Shown here in pieces: positions 59,814-64,000 of a stretch of 64,000 nucleotides of DNA. A model generated the notes under the pieces. That model had not been told where the DNA came from and ran no database searches. It saw nothing but the letters and a program-made list of their open reading frames with translations. Position numbers and translations under genes: made by a program. This stretch comes from Cloacimonetes bacterium UBA5210 (GTDB lineage Bacteria; Cloacimonadota; Cloacimonadia; Cloacimonadales; Cloacimonadaceae): assembly GCA_002412625.1 (NCBI GenBank), contig DHVK01000030.1, positions 6,674 to 70,673 of the forward strand, written 5' to 3'. How positions within the stretch are numbered: position 1 is the first letter of the stretch; every line of letters begins with the position of its first letter.

Positions 59814-60428
59814 CTAAAACGCTTTCTCGAGTCCTGCCAGATCAACCTTCTCGGCCAGGGTCTTCAGCATATCCGCGCTATCGATGTCCTCGCCTTCCAC
59901 CATCACAGTGATCTTTTCGCCCACTTTGATGGTCAGAGTACCGCTCTTTCCAGTCGCGTCGTATTCAGAAGTGGCATTGTAGCCGCTTACGCGCAAGCTC
60001 TTGGTGTTTGAACCAGTCATTCCCCCAAACATGGCAGCCAGGCCCATCAAGCCACCGGCCTGACCCACCAGACCGCCGACCGTGATGCTGAGTTCCAAGC
60101 TGGAGTCTCCTTTGCTATAGTTGCCGGAAGCGGCGATGGCATTGGCACTGCCGATAATGACACCGGCTTGACCCAAAGATTGCGCGCTGCGATCCTCCAG
60201 AGTATATCCGGCAGGGGCATCGGGGATGAATTTCAGCAGTTCTTCAGAGAGAATCTCGCTGATCTTTGTTATGGCATAGTTCAGTTCTTCCTGGGCTTTT
60301 GCCAACTGATTGCTGTTGATCATTGCCTTGGCATCATCAATGCTCTGGAGGGCTTCCTGTTTGGCGCTTTGAGCAGCCAGGCCAAGTGCCAGGATGCTGA
60401 TAAGAATAAGAACGATGAGCTTTTTCAT
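59814..60428 (-). CDS. Exported protein of unknown function
   Basis: 204 residues. Signal peptide MKKLIVLILISILALGLAAQ. A helical part (AKQEALQSIDDAKAMINSNQ LAKAQEELNYAITKI), then DAPAGYTLEDRSAQSLGQ, a Gly/Ala-rich hydrophobic stretch (VGGLVGQAGGLMGLAAMFGG MTG) and a beta-rich end (SGTLTIKVGEKITVMVEGED IDS). No family recognised. Its 3' end precedes fusA on the same strand. Confidence 0.6.
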   Translation of the reverse strand: MKKLIVLILISILALGLAAQSAKQEALQSIDDAKAMINSNQLAKAQEELNYAITKISEILSEELLKFIPDAPAGYTLEDRSAQSLGQAGVIIGSANAIAASGNYSKGDSSLELSITVGGLVGQAGGLMGLAAMFGGMTGSNTKSLRVSGYNATSEYDATGKSGTLTIKVGEKITVMVEGEDIDSADMLKTLAEKVDLAGLEKAF

Positions 60429-60489
60429 TGTTATCTCCTTGTTATGTTTCTATCTTTAGAAAGATCTGGTGTGTAGTATTCCAGCTTTT

Positions 60490-62850
60490 CTATCCTTCAT
60501 CCGGTTTCGTGGATATATCTATCTCTGCTTGCGCGTCATCAGTTTTGGAGCTTGTTTTTACTTTTATCAGAGAATCCACCAGTTCCTCATCGGTATCCTC
60601 GATTCCTTCGATCAGGTCTTCGTACTCTGCTTCGGTATCGATCAGAATGCGCTGTCCAGCTCTTACAAACAGCATATCCTGGGCACATGGGAAGCTCTGC
60701 AGATATTTTCCGTTATCGCGACGCATCTTCTTCAGAGACAAGCCCAGCACGATCAAATCCGAATCGCAGGAGACACCTGAGATCTTATCCGCGATGGTTT
60801 CGTGGGGCAGCTTTTGAATGCGCTGAATGTTGCTGGGGGATATCGGCAATCTGCCGGAAGAGATCTGATCCTCCAGTCGGTTTACCCTGCTGGTCCCCTC
60901 GTCTTCCACGTCAAACACTCTTATCTGGCAGCCTTTCCATTCCGGATGTCCGATTAGGATGTAGGAGAGCAGAATCATCAGGTTTGCGTTCCGATAGTCC
61001 CCGGGGGTGAGCCAGATGTCGATCAACCGGCGGAAGCCGAAATGCCGCGTACCGGAGCGCAGAATCAAAGCATTTTGCCCCGTAACGGCTGTAAAGTAGC
61101 AACCATCGATGATGGGCGGAATCTCTTCCTTGTTATCCTTGTAAAAATTGAACAGAATGCTGTTGTTTTCCATCCCGGTGATCCCCGGGATCTGCACGAT
61201 CTGCGCGACGGCAGTCTTGAAAGTCGGAGCAACGATGGTATCCACATAGAACCCGGCTTCGCTCATCGCGGATTGGTTTATCAGGTTATTCAGGATCTTT
61301 TTGGATTCGGTGTTTGTCGCCAGATTCAGCGGGCCTTTGATGAAGTGAATGTAAGAGCCAAAGCCATAGTGATGACTGAGCCAACGCAGCAGGTTGAACA
61401 CTGCCACACGGTCTTCAGAATACTCTGTGAGAGCCACTATGGACGGACGCCAGTTGGACATATCCGGCGCCGCATTGCGTTTTTGAATAGCGATCTGGAG
61501 CTTGCGTGTGCTTTGGAACATCACACCTCTGAACACCATGGACAGGTTGCGCTCGCCTTTTTTGGTTTTGTTCAGCCACATATAAATCCCCGCCATCGAT
61601 ATGAGCGCGCCCAAAGCATACACGGGTTGCATCATAAACATCATCAGGAAGCAGGATAATGCCCCCACCAGAGAGAAATACCACTTTGTCTTAAAAGTAG
61701 GCCGATATGAAGGATTTCCGGCAAAGTGTTCCAAAAAGCTGATGCTACACAGCGCGCCATAGGTAATCATGAAGAACATACTAATGATCTGGGCTACGAA
61801 ATCCACATCGCCCATCGCCACAAACGCAATCACGATAATCGATGTAACCCAGGTGGAGTTTGCCGGTTCGTTGGATTTTCCCACTCCTTTGCTGAGCAGC
61901 TGATTCCACTTCAGAGAAGGAAAGAACTTATCCCCACTCAGGGCTTGTAGTGTTCTGGGGGCTACCAGAAAAGAACCCAGGGCAGAGGATAGCGTAGCGG
62001 CTCCAAGCCCGATAAACACCGAGGGTCCCCACAAGGATATCCGGCTCAGGATGAATTGATCAGAAGCGAGATCCCCGGGTAGAGCACTTCTGCTTAGCTT
62101 GAATACCAGCAGCACATACACCGCGAACCCGGTCAGTGTAGCAGTCAGAGTGCCCAGGGGGATTGATTTGCGCGGGGCTTTCAAATCTCCGGACAAACCC
62201 ACGCCTGCCGTCATCCCGGTGAAGGCGGGAAAGACAATCGCGAATACCCTGAAGAAACTATCCGGATTGGGGATTGTGTCGAACAAGCCCAATCTGTGCC
62301 CCTCGGGAAGCATTCCCTTGCCCGCAAAGATCAGAACCAGAGATATGCCCAGCGTTGCCACGATGCCCAACAGCGCGCTAACCCCGATTGACGCACCTTT
62401 TTTGGTAAGAATCAGGGTAAGGATGATGGCCGCGGGTAGAGAGATCACCCTGGCGTCCGGAATGTAGCCGGTAAGATCCGCAAAATACCCAAACAAAGGC
62501 CTGAAAGCTTCCGCAAAGGCGATCAGATAGAACGCCACGGATATCGCCTGAGAGAGATACAAAGAAATCCCGATCGTGCCTCCAAGTGTGGCTCCGAAGG
62601 ACCGGCTGATGATGTAATACTCACCCCCGCCACGCACCTTCAGATTGGTGGCAATCTCCGCGATAGCCAAGCCCGTGGGCACTGTTATCATATGCCCAAT
62701 GAGTACGATCATCAAGCTTCCCACCAAGCCGACATGCCCCACCGCGTAACCAAAACGGAGGAACATTACTGCACCCAATATGGTGCTGACCGCAGCTAAA
62801 TAAACTGGAGCAGTCCCAAAACCATGACCACCATTTTTCTCTTCCGGCAT
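60490..62850 (-). CDS. SLC12/APC-superfamily cation-chloride or amino-acid transporter
   Basis: 786 residues from ATG 62850 (AAGGAG upstream; 62865 is weaker). Twelve helices (TAPVYLAAVSTILGAVMFLR FGY; GGTIGISLYLSQAISVAFYL; FPAFTGMTAGVGLSGDLKAP RKSIPLGTL) followed by a 350-residue C-terminal cytosolic part (QKLPHETIADKISGVSCDSD LIVLGLSLK) as in Na-K-Cl cotransporters. It probably carries K+/Cl- or amino acids. It ends 61 bp after the exported-protein start. Confidence 0.85.
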   Translation of the reverse strand: MPEEKNGGHGFGTAPVYLAAVSTILGAVMFLRFGYAVGHVGLVGSLMIVLIGHMITVPTGLAIAEIATNLKVRGGGEYYIISRSFGATLGGTIGISLYLSQAISVAFYLIAFAEAFRPLFGYFADLTGYIPDARVISLPAAIILTLILTKKGASIGVSALLGIVATLGISLVLIFAGKGMLPEGHRLGLFDTIPNPDSFFRVFAIVFPAFTGMTAGVGLSGDLKAPRKSIPLGTLTATLTGFAVYVLLVFKLSRSALPGDLASDQFILSRISLWGPSVFIGLGAATLSSALGSFLVAPRTLQALSGDKFFPSLKWNQLLSKGVGKSNEPANSTWVTSIIVIAFVAMGDVDFVAQIISMFFMITYGALCSISFLEHFAGNPSYRPTFKTKWYFSLVGALSCFLMMFMMQPVYALGALISMAGIYMWLNKTKKGERNLSMVFRGVMFQSTRKLQIAIQKRNAAPDMSNWRPSIVALTEYSEDRVAVFNLLRWLSHHYGFGSYIHFIKGPLNLATNTESKKILNNLINQSAMSEAGFYVDTIVAPTFKTAVAQIVQIPGITGMENNSILFNFYKDNKEEIPPIIDGCYFTAVTGQNALILRSGTRHFGFRRLIDIWLTPGDYRNANLMILLSYILIGHPEWKGCQIRVFDVEDEGTSRVNRLEDQISSGRLPISPSNIQRIQKLPHETIADKISGVSCDSDLIVLGLSLKKMRRDNGKYLQSFPCAQDMLFVRAGQRILIDTEAEYEDLIEGIEDTDEELVDSLIKVKTSSKTDDAQAEIDISTKPDEG

Positions 62851-62955
62851 TGCATTCTCCTTCATTGAACACGAGGCTTAATTACGATGTTCCCCGATAA
62901 TGAAGTACTTCCTCTCTGTCAAGAGCTTTGTTCCGCCTGCCCATTTTTTAAAGAG

Positions 62956-63040
62956 GAAATGGCATCTTGCCGTTTATTTTTTGCTAAAGCGGCTGGAAAG
63001 CGCTTCCACAATGCGGTGGAAATAGCATCTTGCCGTTTTA
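62956..63040. repeat. Direct 21-bp repeat flanking two palindromes
   Basis: GGAAATGGCATCTTGCCGTT (62956-62977) recurs as GGAAATAGCATCTTGCCGTT (63018-63040). Between them lie GGAAAGCGCTTCC and TTCCACAATGCGGTGGAA, both palindromic. No coding region is visible here or from 62866 on until 63731. Confidence 0.6.
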
Positions 63041-63371
63041 CTAAGCTGCGCTTTGGAATCATGTGATGTGTGTTGTTTGGCTTGGCAAGTTGTTTGGTTT
63101 GCGCAAGCTGTTTGATTCCAAGTCGGCTGCAGAATGGAGTTCAAAGAGCCTATCCCAACTTTGCATAAAGCACTTACTACGCGGCTCTTTGGACTTCATG
63201 GAGTGGGTTTTGCGGGGGCAAGCTGTTTGAAGTCCAAGCCAGCTGCAGAATGGAGTTCAAGCGCATAGACTATCTTGACGATAAATATATACTACGCTGC
63301 GCTTTGGACTTCATGTATGGGGTTTTGCGGGGGCAAGCTTGTTTGAAGTCCAAGCCGGCTGCAGAATAGTT
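63041..63371. repeat. Three-copy stem-loop repeat with compensatory changes
   Basis: Three diverged units (start near 63041, 63175, 63290) share GCTGCGC-CTTTGG..., a loop with TTTTGCGGGGGCAAGCTGTT, and CCAAG..GGCTGCAGAATGG. The stem is TTGGAATCA/TGATTCCAA in unit 1 and TTGGACTTCA/TGAAGTCCAA in units 2 and 3, so both arms changed together. The spacing is 136 and 115 bp. Confidence 0.75.
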
Positions 63372-63545
63372 GTAAAAGCGTAATTCTTCTTGCCGGCTTG
63401 AACTCCAAACGACAACATGAACTCCAAACCACCCTTTAACTTATATAGAAAGAGATAGATGCAAATAGGTGGCTTCAACTCCAGCGCATGATTTGAGATA
63501 CAGATTGCGGTTCGCTGGCGTGTATCCTCCCAAAGCGATTATTTA

Positions 63546-63735
63546 AGTCCCATCGGGACGCCATTTCAGATAGCAAGCGAATGCCAATCTATCATTTGAG
63601 TCCCAGCGGGACGCCATCTCAGATAGAGAATCTACCATACTGATAAACCGTCTGAGTCCTGTAGGGATGACATTTCAGATAGCCCACCACGCCCCACGAT
63701 CAAACCCCAGAGTCCCAGCGGGACGCCATCTCAGG
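63546..63735. repeat. Four-copy palindromic repeat, 53-56 bp period
   Basis: GAGTCCCAGCGGGACGCCAT-type units of about 29 bp at 63546-63573, 63598-63626, 63654-63682 and 63710-63735, all ending CAGATAG except the last. The core GTCCC-AGC-GGGAC is a hairpin. Spacers are 24-27 bp and unlike each other. Units vary (unit 3 has several changes), so it is not a standard CRISPR array; no cas gene is near. The last unit overlaps the stop of the partial gene. Confidence 0.75.
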
Positions 63736-64000
63736 CATACATGTCCAGATTCAGGGAAGCCATCCTGCCCAGCTTCAGCGCGCGTTTCACGATTGCCACC
63801 GCCTCGTGATGTCCGTCTTGTTCTGCTTTTGCCAGAAGCCTGCGTATGGCGGCGGCGTGACGGCGATATGCCCGGCGATACTCATCCGGAAAGCTCTTGG
63901 GGGCTCCGTTTGGGCGGGCGCAATCCTGGCGGTATCTGATCAGCTCCTTGATTTCCGCGTCGTAGGGACTGCTCTCCGCGTTTTTTTCGCTGAAGCCTGC
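63731..64000 (-). CDS. C-terminal part of an unidentified protein
   Basis: The minus strand is open from the right edge to TGA at 63731-63733 (89 codons). The piece reads ...YDAEIKELIRYRQDCARPNG APKSFPDEYRRAYRRHAAAI RRLLAK... to ...ALKLGRMASLNLDMYA. It is basic and helical. The start lies outside the window; no family is recognised. The opposite-strand ORF at 63667-63939 is a shadow. Confidence 0.5.
   Translation of the reverse strand, partial: AGFSEKNAESSPYDAEIKELIRYRQDCARPNGAPKSFPDEYRRAYRRHAAAIRRLLAKAEQDGHHEAVAIVKRALKLGRMASLNLDMYA

Noticed and set aside
63546..63735. True CRISPR array
   Set aside because: Repeat units vary too much, spacers are short, and no cas genes are present; kept as a repeat.
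1..64000. tRNA and rRNA genes
   Set aside because: No tRNA cloverleaf or rRNA signature was recognised by eye; a covariance search would be needed for certainty.

Overview
The window comes from a Gram-negative bacterium of moderate GC. It encodes an outer-membrane lipid-transport (MCE/Mla) locus, TolC- and RND-type efflux, and KdsD of the Kdo/LPS pathway. Several genes are of lineages unusual for Proteobacteria, such as a long eukaryote-like urocanase and a UDPGP-family UTP-glucose-1-phosphate uridylyltransferase. This mix suggests a Cloacimonadota-like or FCB-group organism. That placement is inference: no rRNA or tRNA gene was seen.

Positions 1 to about 30,010 are most of a Mu-like transposable prophage, read mainly on the minus strand. 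From its left end (about 30.0 kb) inwards it carries: a plus-strand LexA/CI-type repressor (29097-29828); an operator/promoter region packed with TGTCACACCGA sites; a small HTH protein; MuA transposase; MuB ATPase; a winged-helix protein; GemA; DUF3164; an HTH protein; small and large terminase; and an F-like head protein. The late cluster continues at 10.7 kb with lysozyme, three neck or tail-completion candidates, portal, a fused protease-capsid protein, a putative holin, tail tube, a tail-chaperone pair, two tandem Dam methylases and a tape-measure protein that runs off the left edge. One tail tube and no sheath gene in view point to a siphovirus-like particle. A small plus-strand membrane-protein gene with its own promoter (2370-2657) sits among the tail genes.

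The two halves of the late cluster are separated by a 9.5 kb AT-richer, plus-strand island (10.8-20.4 kb). It encodes a TetR regulator, a TolC/MFP/RND efflux pump, a PII-like small protein, an isoprenylcysteine-methyltransferase-like protein, a FabH-like ketosynthase and a GNAT-like acyltransferase. It looks like cargo carried by the prophage.

From 30.1 kb onwards the sequence is chromosomal. It holds arsR-zntA metal efflux, thrS, kdsD, then a long minus-strand run: cyuA-hutU-UGP-mlaD-(lipoprotein/beta-barrel fusion)-mlaBE-mlaF-folA, followed by a REC-PP2C-HATPase regulator and a double glycosyltransferase. Next come an AI-2E transporter, a plus-strand ABC substrate-binding protein and permease behind a terminator-like leader, a flavodoxin-ferredoxin protein with DUF3795, and murA, prmC, a REC-HATPase regulator, a STAS protein, fusA, an exported protein and an SLC12-like transporter (minus strand). 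REC-PP2C-HATPase, REC-HATPase and STAS together look like a partner-switching signalling set.

The last 1.1 kb (62.9-64 kb) is mostly repetitive. It holds a three-copy stem-loop repeat with apparent compensatory changes, a four-copy palindromic repeat at about 55 bp spacing, and the 3' end of an unidentified gene. The most unusual items are the PqiC-like lipoprotein fused to a beta-barrel in the MCE operon, the efflux/lipid cargo inside the prophage, the TGTCACACCGA site array, and the covarying repeats at 63 kb.
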